In this document: piece after piece, positions 12,117 through 24,500 of the stretch
Layout of the letters: the number at the start of each line of letters is the position of its first letter
Position numbering within the stretch: the stretch's first letter is position 1
Assembly: GCF_025698545.1 (NCBI RefSeq)
Contig: NC_068576.1
Span: 51,060,390 to 51,124,389, forward strand
DNA from: Gossypium raimondii
Lineage: Eukaryota; Streptophyta; Magnoliopsida; Malvales; Malvaceae
Reading direction: 5' to 3'
DNA: 64,000 nt
Notes under the pieces: generated by a model
Seen by the model: the letters and a program-made list of their open reading frames with translations, nothing else
What the model was told of the DNA's origin: nothing
The model's database searches: none
Position numbers and translations under genes: made by a program

Positions 12117-13890
12117 TGGCGGATCATTGATTCGTCTTGATAGGAATCACATATCGGTGGAGCAAATGAACATGGTAAGTATTAAATTTAAATTTTAAAT
12201 TTTTAAAGATATTTTTATTTATGTATTTTAGATATTTATTAATATATTTTTTGTTATAAAAGGTCAAGATCGGGTATTGGAATGCAATATTCGAATATGC
12301 ATGCTCCATCACTTTAGTAGAGAACTACTGCGGAAGCGGGATTTTGGCACGTGGCGACAGTAGGCGGGATGCAAGTTGGAGCCGAAACTGATCAGTGCGT
12401 TGATCGAGAGGTGGAGACCTGAGACGCACACATTTCATCTTCCATGTGGAGAGTGCACTATCACTCTAGAAGATGTCCATCTGCATTTGAGATTGCCGGT
12501 GGATGGGTACCTAGTGACCGGGTCTGCCCAATCTAGCAATTGGGAGGCGGTGTGCTACGAGCTTTTGGGCACCGTTCCGGATAAAATGGATGGAGGTAAG
12601 GTGGAGATAGGCTGGTTACGTGCCACCTTCCCCAGTCTGAATGAAAATTCAACCGAGATTGAAAGAATCCGATATGCTCGATCATACATTCTTCAAATAA
12701 TTGGAGGCTATCTCATGGCCGACACATCACGGAGCCGTGTACATCTAAGGTGGCTGCTAAAACTCGTTGATTTTAGAGCAGCCGGTGAATTTAGTTGGGG
12801 GTCTGCCGTCTTGGCAACATTATATCGGGAGATGTGCGGGGCGACCAAACCGAGGAGAGCAAAAATCGGAGGTTGCATGTCACTACTGCAATCATGGGCA
12901 CGGTTTCGCTTTCCATTTCTACGTCATCGAGTGAACCACCCATATACATTCCCACTCGTAACGAGGTAAATTTTATATTACATTTTGAAATTGATATGTA
13001 GATTTTGTGAGAATAAAAGAATGCTAAAAAATTATTTAATTAGGTGGAACCATCCGGCAAGTTATCGTGGAATATCGACTGAACTTGAAGATATACGGCT
13101 TCTATTGGAGCAACGCCGAAGGTAGTAAGTATTATTGCAAATAGATATTTCCATACATTCGCTAGTGGATTGATATTTAGTATTTAGTATTATGTATATA
13201 TGTAATATTTCTATCATGTTCATGTAGTTTCAATGGACACCATACGAGGATCCGGCATCCGGCAAGAATCCGGAAGAGTTTTTACAAAATCCGAACGCAG
13301 CACGTGAAAGTGGTGTTGATCAACTATGTAACCGTGGAGCCCCACCAGACAGACAGAGTCCTACGACAGTTTGGATGTAGACAACCGATCCCTACGGGCC
13401 CTGAGGAGTTTGACGAGCACCACAAAATCGACCTTCGGCTATTAGGTACGGATTGGTCGTTGTACTGTCAGTGTACACAGAAATGTGGGAAAATCGGAAT
13501 GAATATCTACCTACTTGGGAACCAATCATCGTTCCTGAGTTAGCGTGCGTTCCAGAATACATGCCATGGTTTAGGGCCCATGGGAAGCCGTATTTACTTA
13601 CGTCGGAGGAGAGGCGGCAGCAAATACGTGTCGGAAGGGAAAGGCGCGGGCCTCAAAATCCAATGGGACAAAACTACGAGGGCAGCCCCTCAACGAGGCC
13701 CAGACATTCACCCGGTTCATCATCAGCGACCATGCAATCACCGTCCCCAACGAGAGCACCAACGCAGTCACCTGGCGCAGCAATTCAACAGATGATACCC
13801 ACGCATTCACCTTTCCCTATGATGCCAGGTATGTGCATTCGACACCGCTACCGAACATGGGCTGTTCTGTATTTTGTAACACGCTAACTG
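12117..13890 (+). pseudogene. Plant mobile domain protein (PP7 long-form/MAIN-like), frameshifted
   Basis: The family (annotated in cotton as serine/threonine-phosphatase 7 long-form homologs, PMD type C) is recognised from ERWRPETHTFHLPCGECT, DFRAAGEFSWGSAVLATLYR and PIIVPELACVPEYMPWF. The main open stretch is 12376-12966. The exon after the intron at ~12966-13044 reads WNHPASY...LLLEQR, and a third part begins at ~13229 with FQWTPYEDP. Breaks: the initial ATG frame hits a stop four codons in, there is a shift between WHVATVG and KLEPKLIS (~12,370), about 2 nt are missing near 13,297, and there is another shift near 13,453. The Pro/Ser/Thr-rich tail runs to ~13,885. Family knowledge: PMDs derive from transposons, and the MAIN/MAIL1 relatives act in silencing. 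This copy is unlikely to make a full protein. Confidence 0.88.
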
Positions 13891-14268
13891 AGTGTCGGCC
13901 AGGGGTCGTGTATACATCTCGAACACCGGACGGAAGTACATCATTTGGTGACGTAAATTGTACATATAACTCAATATAAGTTGCTCCGCTAGCAAGATGA
14001 GTCTGCACCATTGCCTCCAAGCTACGAGCACCTTTTATGTCGAACGAGTCATATGTCACCGGATCAACGAAGAACAAAATCGATCGTCATTGATGAACTT
14101 TCATTGGCGTGGTTCAAGATTTTACGCCTAATTCTTTTACGGAGTTCATCAAATCTATGTTTTGGCTAAATGACAATGCACCGTATTCTCCGACAAAAAA
14201 ACAACACCATTCTCGGTGTGGCAAACCTCACCATCGTAGTAAATAACAGCACTAATACGTTCACTCAT
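13811..14268 (-). pseudogene. mudrA transposase N-terminal remnant
   Basis: It starts at the ATG at 14268 (SERISAVIYYDGEVCHTENG), the usual beginning of cotton MULE transposases. After a frame change it continues from ~14077 as VDPVTYDSFDIKGARSLEAM and LASGATYIELYVQF. It ends around 13,815, where the catalytic DDE domain, zinc-binding and MULE regions should follow but are absent. It converges with, and slightly overlaps, the PMD tail, so the internal deletion point probably lies near 13,820. Confidence 0.8.
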
Positions 14269-14374
14269 TTTGAAACTCTAAATTCCCTAACCCTAACCTA
14301 AAATGTTTCTGCTCTGAGTTATGCATTCTAAGAAAATTCTCTGCCTAATTTATAGCCTCATTAAACTTGCTCTT

Positions 14375-14670
14375 CATGGCGAAATCGCGTCCACGAGGGC
14401 GTGATTTGACACTATTTGCTCAGAAACGTCAAAAAAAAATTATTTCCTACATGACCAACTGTAGCGAAATCGCGTCCACGAGGGCGCTATTTCACAATTT
14501 CTTCTCATATAGCATCCTGGTATCAGCGATTTTATACTATTTCCTCAGAAAACGTCAAAAAAAAATTATTTCTCACATGACCACTGTAGCGAAATCGCGT
14601 CCACGAGGCCACTATTTCACAATTTCTTCTTAAATAGCATCCTAGTAGAAGCGATTTCCCACTATTTAAC
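14375..14670. repeat. Right subterminal tandem repeats of the MULE
   Basis: Three imperfect units of ~85-125 bp each contain GAAATCGCGTCCACGAGG (near 14380, 14463 and 14590) followed by CAGAAACGTCAAAAAAAAAT-like blocks. They share the GAAATCGCG motif with the left subterminal hairpins. Confidence 0.75.
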
Positions 14671-15197
14671 CAGAAACGTCAACTCGGAAAAAAATTTTCC
14701 TGGACCCCTAACTCCTAAAAAGCCTACACCCTAAACCTTAAAAGCCATAAAACCCAGGCGTAAAAATCAGGGTCAAAATCGCGTTCCCGATACCGCGCTA
14801 AGTGACAGGAGGTTGCGTCCCACGTCGGTAGCGACCTTCCGCCTCGATCCCGACATCGCTCCGACGTGGCGCGATTTTGGGGGAAATGGCCCAGTTCGGT
14901 AAATAATTAAAAAACCGGCCTATTTCGGTAATTTTATAAAAAAATTGGCTTTTTTTGGTAAATCCCTCTTGCTATTGCGATTGAAAATTATTTTTAAAAA
15001 TTTTAGTTTGGAAAAAATGTTTTTTTGTTTAAATGTTGTGAGAAAATGTGATTTATAAATTTTAGGTGTTTGGCATTGATAAAAAATTGTAATGGAAAGT
15101 TAAAATCCATATGATATTGGAAATTAAAAAAAAATAATTTAGATCATATTTAATAATTTAACATAATTGTACATAAAAAATAAAATTTAAATACTTT

Positions 15198-15978
15198 TTA
15201 ATTAGTAATATCCTTCATGCTTATAGCTATATTCTTAATCTGATTAACCGAAATATTTCTCTCTACACGAGCCAATATGTTTGTCTCATCGTTTCCATCT
15301 TCGTCAACAACCATAACAGCTTTATGCTTGTCCCCATCTAAAGTAGTCTGCTGCACAATGACCTGTTGTGATCCCTGGGCCGTACTTCCTGACCCAACTT
15401 CCATGCTTCTACTTTCTTTCATGTGGCTTTCTGTTGATGGACTCCCAAGATCATTGCTAGCCCTTTTTATTAACAATCGGTGGCGTAGGCCCATGCGGCC
15501 TTCTTACCTTTATTATTCCAAGCAGCTGTATGTGATTCCTGCATGGTGCCAGTTGTCCCTCCCCTAGAATTAGCATCCTGGACGTTATTCTCCTAAATAT
15601 GTGCCGAGATATCAGCATCCTCCCCCTCATCCAAAAGTGCAAATCGCGAGTTCTCCGTCCTTGCCTTATTCCTCCTCCGGCTAAGCGCCACCTGCATCAA
15701 GGACCACAGAGAGAGTTCTCAGTTTGTTCCTCATCCGGTACCACAGGAATGGGATCTGGGCGATTCCTTATTTCATCTCGATTACCAGTCTGATCGATTT
15801 GGCAATTATCTTTAAAATGGCCAAAACGACCACATTCGTAGCAAATAGTTGGGAGACCTTCATACTCAACCCGCTGCTTGAACCCGTCAATGCCCAGAAA
15901 GGAGATCAACGACTTGTTCAAGTCAATGACAGACGCTATTCTCGCTGCTTGAACCAAAGCACGTTCACTTCAAATGAA
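15198..15978 (-). pseudogene. LINE ORF1 fragment, zinc-knuckle half
   Basis: Minus-strand reading from ~15957 gives IASVIDLNKSLISFLGIDGF, then YEGLPTICYECGRFGHFKDNC, a CX2CX4HX4C zinc knuckle. This is the second half of the DUF4283/gag-like ORF1 of plant L1-type LINEs. After several breaks a second open piece runs to 15198. No reverse transcriptase or poly-A tail is seen. Confidence 0.75.
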
Positions 15979-16012
15979 AAAACAAATTGAAATCATGGAG
16001 GTGTAAGCCGAT

Positions 16013-16600
16013 TTGCTCCATGGATTGGAACATCCAGGCTTGCCAATTCCATCGGAGATGGAAAGAGCGACCGAAAAAGTAAAGAATAAAGAATTTGCTG
16101 ATGTCGATAGTGATGCTATGGAAGGGGTGGAGGGTACCTCGCACAGAATGTCGTTTAAAGATATGCTGATGTCCAAACAGACGGACGAAGAAGTGGACAG
16201 CGATGAGGAAGGATCGGATCTAGGGTTGGGTGATGATATATCTTCATGGTGATGATGTTGAGATTAATATGGATGGAACGTATCCTGACATTTGCTTTTC
16301 AGAGCGGGTTCATGATTTAATTAATCAGAGTATGAAACAAACTGTGGTTGTTAAACTGCTGATTGGTTATAGAGGGCTTCATGGAAGGCTTAAGAGCTTG
16401 TGGGATCGAGAACCAAGAGGATTATAACAGGACATTATCTGGATGATCTTGGATGGTGTACGGGCACTATCTACTAGTGCAGCCTTGGAGTTGTGAGTTT
16501 TCTACGGCTGAATCTCATCCCTCAAAAATCATTGCTTGGATCCGCCTCCCGAGTTTGCCGTATAGGTATTGCAGAGATAATTGGGATTATAACACCACCC
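16013..16600 (+). pseudogene. LINE ORF1 fragment, DUF4283 N-terminal half, inverted relative to its neighbour
   Basis: Plus-strand pieces read RMSFKDMLMSK, then DICFSERVHDLINQSMKQT with VVVKLLIGYRGLHGRLKSLW, then after a shift LLVQPWSCEFSTAES and AWIRLPSLPYR. This is the DUF4283 region that normally precedes the zinc-knuckle part in the same strand. Here the two halves point away from each other from a junction at ~15,980-16,010. Confidence 0.72.
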
Positions 16601-16901
16601 TTGGCAATTACAATATACATCAAAGTTATTCTATTATTGATGAACACTGAATTAATTAAAAATAAAGCATAAAGCCAAGACAATTACAATATGCATCAAA
16701 TTTATTCTATTATTTATGAATACTGAATTAATTAAAAACAAAGCATAAATGCCTATATTTATAGGCTTACAAAGAAATTACCTTTTAACACAAAAATAGC
16801 TAACAACTTATTCAATTAAACTGAAAATCTGGAACTAACAAAGTTTCTATCAAGATACTTGGTCAACTAAACAACCTATTACTTTGAATTAATTCTCAAC
16901 A
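16600..16901 (-). repeat. Copia 3' LTR (with partial internal duplication)
   Basis: It matches the LTR at 36688-36935 from TTACAATATGCATC to CTCAACA. The first ~75 bases (16601-16674) are duplicated imperfectly, and the outer TGTTGAAG end is missing or decayed. The RNase H reading frame stops 12 bases inside this LTR. Confidence 0.8.
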
Positions 16902-18748
16902 CTCTCCCTTAATTCAAAGTTGCAGACACCAAGTTGACTTCTAAAATAGCTGAACTTCTCATTTGATAAAGCCTTTGTTAACACATCTGCTAGCTGCTCT
17001 TGGGTGCTGCAATACTCCAAAGATATCTCCTCTTTTGCTACCAAATCACGAATGAAATGATAACGAATATCGATGTGCTTTGTTCTACTATGAAATGTTG
17101 GATTCTTTGTCATGGAGATAGTTGATTTGTTGTCACAAAATATCTCTGTTGCATATTTCTGCTCTTGTTGAAGATTAGCTAACACTCTCCTTAGCCAAAT
17201 AGCTTGACAAGCTGCCACAGTTGCTACTACATACTCAGCCTCTAAGGTTGACAATGCTATTGTAGCTTGCTTCTTAGAACTCGAAGTGATCACCCCTGAA
17301 CTTAGAGTGAAAACATTTGCTAATACACTTCTTTTATCATCTAAAGAACTTACCCAATCACTGTCTGTGAACCCACACAATCTGAAATTTGAAGTTTTTG
17401 AGTACCAAATGCCATACTCCAAAGTTCCAGCAATGTACCGCAAGACCCGTTTTGCTGCTCCATAATGAACCTTTGAAGGTTGCTGCATAAACCTAGAAAT
17501 AACACCAATAGGAAATCCAATATCGGGCCTAGTGTGAATCAAATAAATTAAACCTCCAACCAAGCTTTTGAACCTCATTGCATCTGCCATTTCTTCTCCA
17601 TCTTCTAGTTGTAATTTCTCATTGATATTCATGGGTGTAGCTGTAGGCTTGGAATTAAGCATGCCAAAATTATTAAGAAGATCCTTGGCATATTTTCTTT
17701 GTGAGATAAAAATTCCATCTTCAGCTTGATGAACTTCAAGACCAAGGAAATAATGCAATAAACCCATATCCGAGATCTCGAATTCATTCATCATTTGAGA
17801 CTTAAACTCATCAATAAAAAAGTTAGAGGAACTAGTATAAATGATATCATCAACGTAAAGACAAACAATGATGAAATCATTTTTACCTTCCTTTTTCACA
17901 TACAATGTGGGCTCATTCTCACTTCTAATGTACCCTTTCTTCTGAAGATACCTAATGATCTTGCTGTACCATGCTCGAGGGGCATGCTTCAATCCGTACA
18001 ACGCCTTTTTCAACTTGTACACCTTTGTTTCGTTGCCCTTCTCTATGAAACCTTTTGGTTGTGCTACATAAACCTTATCTTGTAGATCTCCATTGAGGAA
18101 TGCTGATTTGACATCAAATTGAAACATGCCATTGCAATTGTGCAGCCAATGCTAGAACAAGCCTCACCGTTTCGAACTGAGCTACCGGAGAGAAGGTTTC
18201 TTCGAAATCAACACCATATTACTATGCATAACCTTTCGCCACAAGACGAGCTTTGTGCTTTTGGATGTTCCATCTGCACCAAATTTTGTCTTGAACACCC
18301 ACTTCAAACTAATTGCATTTTTGTCTTCCGGCAAGTCGACCATCTCCCAAGTTCCATTCTTTTCGATGGATTTCATCTCCTCCATCATCGTCTTTTGCTA
18401 TTATTCCTTATCAGCAGCTTTTTCATAATACAGAGGATCCGCAACAGCTAGAGCAAATTGACAAGATGCATAAGTGTCATCAGTATATTTCAGATTCAGC
18501 TTTCTGACCCTTGTTGATCTCCTTAGTTGAATTGGTTCTTCAGAAGACTCTTCAAGTGTTGTAGATGTTGGTGGTGCCAACTCTTGCTTTTCATCTGGAG
18601 AATCTTCAATGGGAAAAGAAATCTCTTGTTGTACTTGTTCTATAGTCATATCCCAGCTTGCATTTTCATCAAACACTACATCTCTTCTACTTGAAATGTA
18701 ACAGCCAGATTTCGACTCTAATCGGACATAGTGGTTTCGGGACCACAA
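16889..18748 (-). pseudogene. Copia pol: reverse transcriptase and RNase H
   Basis: An open stretch at 18127-16889 (412 codons) starts FQFDVKSAFLNGDL and carries the RT core YVDDIIYTSS and IWYSKTSNFRLCGFTDSDW at the start of RNase H. It ends near VLTKALSNEKFSYFRSQLG. Upstream, 18388-18182 holds MKSIEKNGTWEMVDLP but shifts frame before the RT core. Further up, 18696-18401 holds the end of the integrase-to-RT linker (SSRRDVVFDENASWDM). The frame resumes directly at the Gypsy insertion site. Confidence 0.88.
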
Positions 18749-19427
18749 GTCTGAGTAAAAAAAAATTTAATATTATTTTGTGTGTTTATTTTGTGTGCAT
18801 TTGATTGTGTGAAATTTTCGGGTTTTAATTTCGTCGTTTAAGCGTCCGATTTAATAAAAGGGCTTAATCGTGTAAAATGAAAATTTAGGGGTTAATTATA
18901 AAAGCACCTAATTGTTGATGTCTTTTTAAATGGGAGGATTTATGATGCAATAAGACCCTCAAGTAGATAGTGGGTGGCATATGACATAATTGACCTTAAT
19001 ATATATGTTATATATATATATTTATTATAATAAAGTTAATTTAGTCAATTGTTAAATTAAACATTATAATCAAAATAAATGATGAAAAGATGAATGTTTT
19101 CATCTTTTCTTAGCCGAATTCATGCAAAAGAAAAAAGAAAAGAAGCCAAGCAATATTCGGCCATTTTGAAGCTTGATTTAGGTTAGTTCTTTGTTCGGTT
19201 TTTGATAATTTTTACGTTTTTGAGATCGTTGCTTCGAATACTATCTGACCCATGTTTGAATTTTTGATTTTGATGAATATTTTGAGTTGTTCCATTGATG
19301 AATATTTGTGTTATGTGATGTTTGATGATGAATATATTTAGATCGAGAACCAAAGAAATCGGAGTTAGATCGGGGAAAAGCCAAATTAGTCGAATAATCG
19401 TCCGACTTCGATTTTCCATCATCCGAG

Positions 19428-20687
19428 GTAAGTCTATTAGCAAATTCACGTTATCAAATCAATATATATATATATATATATAAGTACATTTATTTTATAA
19501 TTAATGAGCTATAACTAAAAGTATAAAATTGATGTTAGTTTATGTGTGAATCTTATACATATATATATGATGTTCGAATAGGTATGTATATAAAAGTATA
19601 AATTTTGGATTCAATTAAAAGTTCAGATGTTATGGTTGTGTTTATATAATGTACGAATATATATATGTGTATAATATATATATATATATTTAAATTCTTG
19701 ATCTTAATTGAAGTATGAATGTTATATAAGTTCATAAAAGATTCGAATATATTAAGGTATATACATGTATAAATTTTTTGGTTTTAATCAAAGGTATATA
19801 TATATATAATATATTTATATATATATGTGGATCGAACAAGCACGCATATACATGTATGATACCTTATATGGAGTTGAGTATGAAATTAGGGATGTATATA
19901 TTAGATTCGAATATGTATGAGTATACAAGTATAAATTCATGTTTTGATTATAAGTATGTAATTATGTATGTATATGATAGACTCAAATATATATAAATGT
20001 ATTCGGTTGAATCATTGAATTATCAAGTTTGAAATTGGTGATTTGAATCAGGTTATAAACCTAGCAGGCTAAGTGCCGGTGATCTGAATCAGGCTATAAG
20101 CCTAGCAGGCTAAGTGCCGGTGATCTGAATCAAAGGAACGAAGTTATTAGCTTAGATTATTTTAATATGTTCGAATGCGAAATGTATATTATTTAAGTAT
20201 AATGGAAGTTAAATATTATGATGGTAGTAGTTGAATCTATAATATAAAGATATATATATATATATATATATAAATGTATTCGGTTGAATCATTGAATTAT
20301 CAAGTTTGGAATTGGTGATTTGAATCAGGTTATAAACCTAGCAGGCTAAGTGCCGGTGATCTGAATCAGGCTATAAGCCTAGCAGGCTAAGTGCCGGTGA
20401 TCTGAATCAAGCTATAAGCCTAGTAGGCTAAGTGCCGGTGATATGAATCAGGTTATAAACCTAGCAGGCTAAGTGCCGGTGATCTGAATATGTTAAATTA
20501 AGTGATTATATGCATTTGATATATATATATATATAAATATATAAATATATAAATATATAAATGATTTTAGTTTATTTTAACTTAATGATGGAATAAGTAT
20601 AAGTATATATATATGAATTTTTGCTTATAACATACTAAGCTTTAATAGCTTAATGTGTGTTTGTATTTGTTTACCTCTGTTTTATAG
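19428..20687 (+). other. Putative intron inside the Gypsy LTR
   Basis: The donor-like CCGAG|GTAAGT and the pyrimidine-rich TTACCTCTGTTTTATAG| bound a 1,260-base segment that contains the hairpin arrays. The same pair bounds 26957-28242 in the 3' LTR, 29940-31162 in solo LTR A and 33665-35458 in solo LTR B. Splicing is inferred only from these conserved signals. Confidence 0.45.
20038..20487 (+). repeat. 41-bp tandem arrays in the 5' LTR
   Basis: Two clusters (20038-20128, two units; 20308-20487, four units) of a 41-bp unit are seen. Each unit has GGYTATAARCC and GGCTAAGTGCC, two short stem-loops. A larger duplication including TATTCGGTTGAATCATTG links the clusters. The counterparts in the 3' LTR are at 27604-27694 and 27867-28048. 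Confidence 0.92.
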
Positions 20688-21425
20688 ATTTTGGAGTCGC
20701 GTTCAGAGCTCGGGGATCGTCAAAGATAGTCTATCACACTATCGACCGTCTTTGGTATTTTATATATTTTGAATTGAACCTATGGCATGTATAGTCCAGT
20801 TAATATGTTTAATTTTGGGATATGTGAATATGAGCCATGCGAAAATGGCTTACTCATTTTGATTAAGCTTGGTTTTATATTTTGATCTATTTGGTATATA
20901 TATAATGTTTAAGCTTATGCAAATTTGGTTATTTATATGGAAGTGTGATGTGTTTAGTATATTTGTTAATAGTTGTATAAAATAGTTATATTTAAGCCTA
21001 TTTCAAAAATAATATGTGTATTATATGTATATGATGTATTGTGTATATCTTGCCCAATTTTTGTGTATAAGAGTCATGTCCAAGCAGGGTAGATTACTTA
21101 ATTTTGTAATATGTAGTATAATTAGTAAATTGAAATGAAATACATGCTTGGATAAATGTTTGGTTTATGATATCAAATTTTGATTAGGTAAATGATAATG
21201 ATATGGATGAATTGTTGAAACGTGGTTAGTATATGAAATTTGATTAAAGGTGCATGTTTGATTTTAATTGGTTATGTGATAATATATATATGGAATGGAA
21301 TTTTGTGGTTGAGTTAAAAAAATATATAAAAATACTAATAATAATAATTTTGGGTCAGATTTTGATCGGTAATGCTTCGTAACTCTAATCCGGCGACGGA
21401 CACGGGTCGAGGTGTTACATTTGAT

Positions 21426-21437
21426 TGGTATCAGAGC
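21426..21437 (+). promoter_or_regulatory. Primer binding site of the Gypsy element
   Basis: TGGTATCAGAGC, complementary to the 3' end of initiator tRNA-Met, lies 6 bases after the 5' LTR. Confidence 0.9.
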
Positions 21438-21555
21438 TACGGTTTAGTCGATTCTAGGACTAACGTAGCATGTATGAGTCTAGCTATACATGCCATATTT
21501 TATACTGAGATAGTGTGATGACTTCTGACATCTAAAAATGTGTTTTCGTATAGTA

Positions 21556-24500
21556 ATGGATCCTGATCGAGCCGTAGCTGATGATGTTGAGAGTATAGCG
21601 CTTGCTCCCGCGCAAGGGACAGAGCCGGTTGATTCTCGACTGACCTCGAGTAACCAGGAGAGAGAGGCTAAACAAGCCTTTTACCAAATGATGAATGACT
21701 GGTTTACTCAATATGTCCGAACTAATCTGGTTGCACAACAACCTCCTCCCCCGACTAATCCATCTTCGGTTCCTGTTATACCTCAAGTAAGTAATCCGAT
21801 GATATTACTTAAGCCTCCTGTTGATAAAATTTGAAAACACGGGGCCGAAGAGTTCAGAGCTACTTATGATGATGATGCTGAGCGAGCTGAATTCTGGCTC
21901 GATAACACTATTCGAGTATTTGATGAGTTATCTTGCACCCCTGATGAGTGCTTGAAATGTGCCATATCTTTGCTACGGGACACTGCATATCACTGGTGAA
22001 ATACACTAGTATCGGTGGTTCCGAAAGAGCGAGTGACCTTGGAATTTTTTCAGACTGAATTTCGTAAGAAATACATCAGTCAGAGGTTCATTGATCAGAA
22101 ACGCAAGGAATTTCTTGAATTGAAACAGGGTCAGATGACAGTGACAGAATATGAGCGGAAATTTGTGAGACTCAGTAGATATGCTCGAGAATGTGTTTCA
22201 ACTGAAGCTATTATGTGTAAAAGATTTGAAGATGGGCTGAATGAAGATATTAAACTGTTAGTTGGCATACTTGGGATAAAAGAGTTCGTAGTACTTGTGG
22301 AACGAGCTTGTAAAGCTGAGGAGCTCGGGAAAGAGAAGAGAAAAGCTGATTATGAAGCTCGAGATTCCCATAAAAGATCATTTAGTAAATCATTCCAGTC
22401 GGCCTCAAGGAAATCCAGAGAGGATCATAGTCGATCTAAAGCTACTGCAGGGTTTTCTAAACATGATCGAGATCGACCCCCTGTGAGTTCACGAGCTACT
22501 TCAGTTGCTAGCGTTGGTAGTGTTCGACAAAATAGATCAGAGTGCAAGCATTGTGGGAAATGGCATCCTGGAGATTGTAGATTACATGATCGGTCTTGCT
22601 TTAAGTGTGGTTCAAAGGATCATTTCATTCGAGAGTGTCTGATGATAGCTGAGCAAAATACTGTACAGGGTACCAGATCGAGTAATGTGTCAGTACGAGG
22701 TAGACCACCCAGGCATACGGGTAATGTAAGTGGTAGTCAGAGAGAGACAAATGACACGGCAGTTCGATCTGAGGCTCATGCACCTGCCAGAGCATATGCC
22801 ATCCGTGCTCGAAAGGAGGCTTCTTCTCCAGATGTTATTATTGGTACTTTCACTCTTTATGATACTAATGTTATTGCATTAATTGATCCTGGTTCGACTC
22901 ATTCTTATGTGTGTGAGACTTTAGTATTCAGTAAGACTTTACCTGTTGAGTCTACTGAGTTTGTAATTAAAGTATCGAACCCCATGGGCCGGTGTGTTTT
23001 GGTTGACAAAGTGTGCAAGAATTGTCCGTTGATGATTCGAGATTTATGTTTTCCAGCTGATTTGATGTTGTTGCCATTCGACGAGTTTGATATAATTCTG
23101 GGTATGGATTGGTTAACTCTGCATGATGCTATAGTAAACTGCAAACGGAAAACTATTTATCTACGGTGTCAAAATGATGGGATTATTCGGATTGAATCTA
23201 ATGATCTGAATGGTTTACCAGCAATAATATCCTTGATGTTGGCTCAGAAGTATGTGAGAAAAGGTTGTGAAGCTTACCTTGCATTTGTTCTTGATAGTAA
23301 AGTAATCGAAAATAAGATTGAATCCGTGCCAGTAGTGTGTGAGTATTCAGACGTGTTTCCTAAAGAATTACCGGGTTTGCCACCTATTCGAGAGGTAGAG
23401 TTTGGTATTGAGTTAGTACCAGGGACGACTCCAATTTCGATAGCTCCGTACAGTATGGCACTGATCGAATTAAAAGAATTGAAAGTACAGTTGCAAGAGT
23501 TGACTGATAAAGGTTTTACACGACCGAGTTTCTCTCCTTGGGGTGCACCAGTTCTATTTGTGAAAAAAAAAGACGGAATGATGAGAATGTGTATTGATTA
23601 CCGACAACTCAATAAGGTGACTATAAAGAATAAATATCCGTTGCCACGTATTGATGATTTGTTCGATCAGCTAAAAGAGGCTTCAGTGTTTTCGAAGATA
23701 GATTTGAGATCGGGTTACTATCAGTTGCGAGTTAAAGACTCTGATGTGCCAAAAACATCTTTCCGAACAAGGTACGGACATTACGGGTTCCTGGTTATGC
23801 CTTTCGGACTTACTAATGCACCTGCTGTTTTCATGGATTTGATGAATCGGATCTTTAGATAGTATCTGGATCGGTTTGTGGTAGTATTTATAGATGACAT
23901 TTTGATCTACTCTCGTGACAAAACTGAGCATGTCGAACATCTGAGACTTGTGTTACAAACTTTGCGAGATAAACAGTTGTATGCAAAGTTTAGTAAATGT
24001 GAGTTCTGGTTACGTGAAGTTAGTTTTTTGGGCCATGTTGTATCAGCATCGGGTATTCGGGTTGATCTGAATAAAATTTCAGCTATACTTGATTGGAATC
24101 CTCCGAAAAATGTCTCAGAAGTTCGAAGCTTTCTGGGGCTCGCTGGTTATTATAGACGGTTCGTCAAAGGGTTCTCTATGATTGCGACCTCGATGACAAA
24201 GTTACTACAAAAAGACGTTAAGTTCGAGTGGTCAGAAAAGTGTCAGAAAAGTTTTGATCAGTTGAAAGTTCTTTTGACCGAAGCTCCAGTCTTAGTTCAG
24301 CCAGAATCGAGTAAAGAGTTTGTTATCTATAGTGATGCATCTTTAAATGATTTGGCCTGTGTTTTAATGCAGGAAGGCAATGTTGTAGCCTATGCCTCGA
24401 GACAGTTAAAGCCGCACGAAAAGAACTATCCGACTCACGATCTGGAATTGGCCGCTATTGTATTTGCGTTGAAAATATGGCGCCACTATCTGTTTGGCGA

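Larger units (their letters stand above)
11522..14968. mobile_element. Mutator-like DNA transposon (MULE) carrying a PMD gene
   Basis: The element is 3,447 bp and ends in near-perfect 117-bp terminal inverted repeats that start GAGGGATTTACCAAAAAAAG. It is flanked by a 9-bp duplication with one mismatch (TTCCTATTG at 11513-11521, TTGCTATTG at 14969-14977), the size typical of Mutator elements. Inside lie a plus-strand plant-mobile-domain pseudogene and, convergent to it, a minus-strand remnant of the mudrA N-terminus. The transposase core is missing, so the copy is non-autonomous. Terminal repeat identity suggests it is not very old, although its genes are frameshifted. Confidence 0.92.
18697..21419 (+). 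repeat. Gypsy 5' LTR
   Basis: It is 2,723 bp, unusually long. It contains a TA-rich zone at 19,000-19,040, an AG|GTAAGT donor-like site at 19427/19428, two clusters of 41-bp repeats, a TTTTATAG acceptor-like site at 20687, and the conserved block ATGGCATGTATAG near 20,780. Confidence 0.95.

Noticed and set aside
19778..19996. Tyr/Ile-rich frame in the Gypsy LTR
   Set aside because: Produced by TA microsatellite-like DNA and repeated in the other LTR at the same place.
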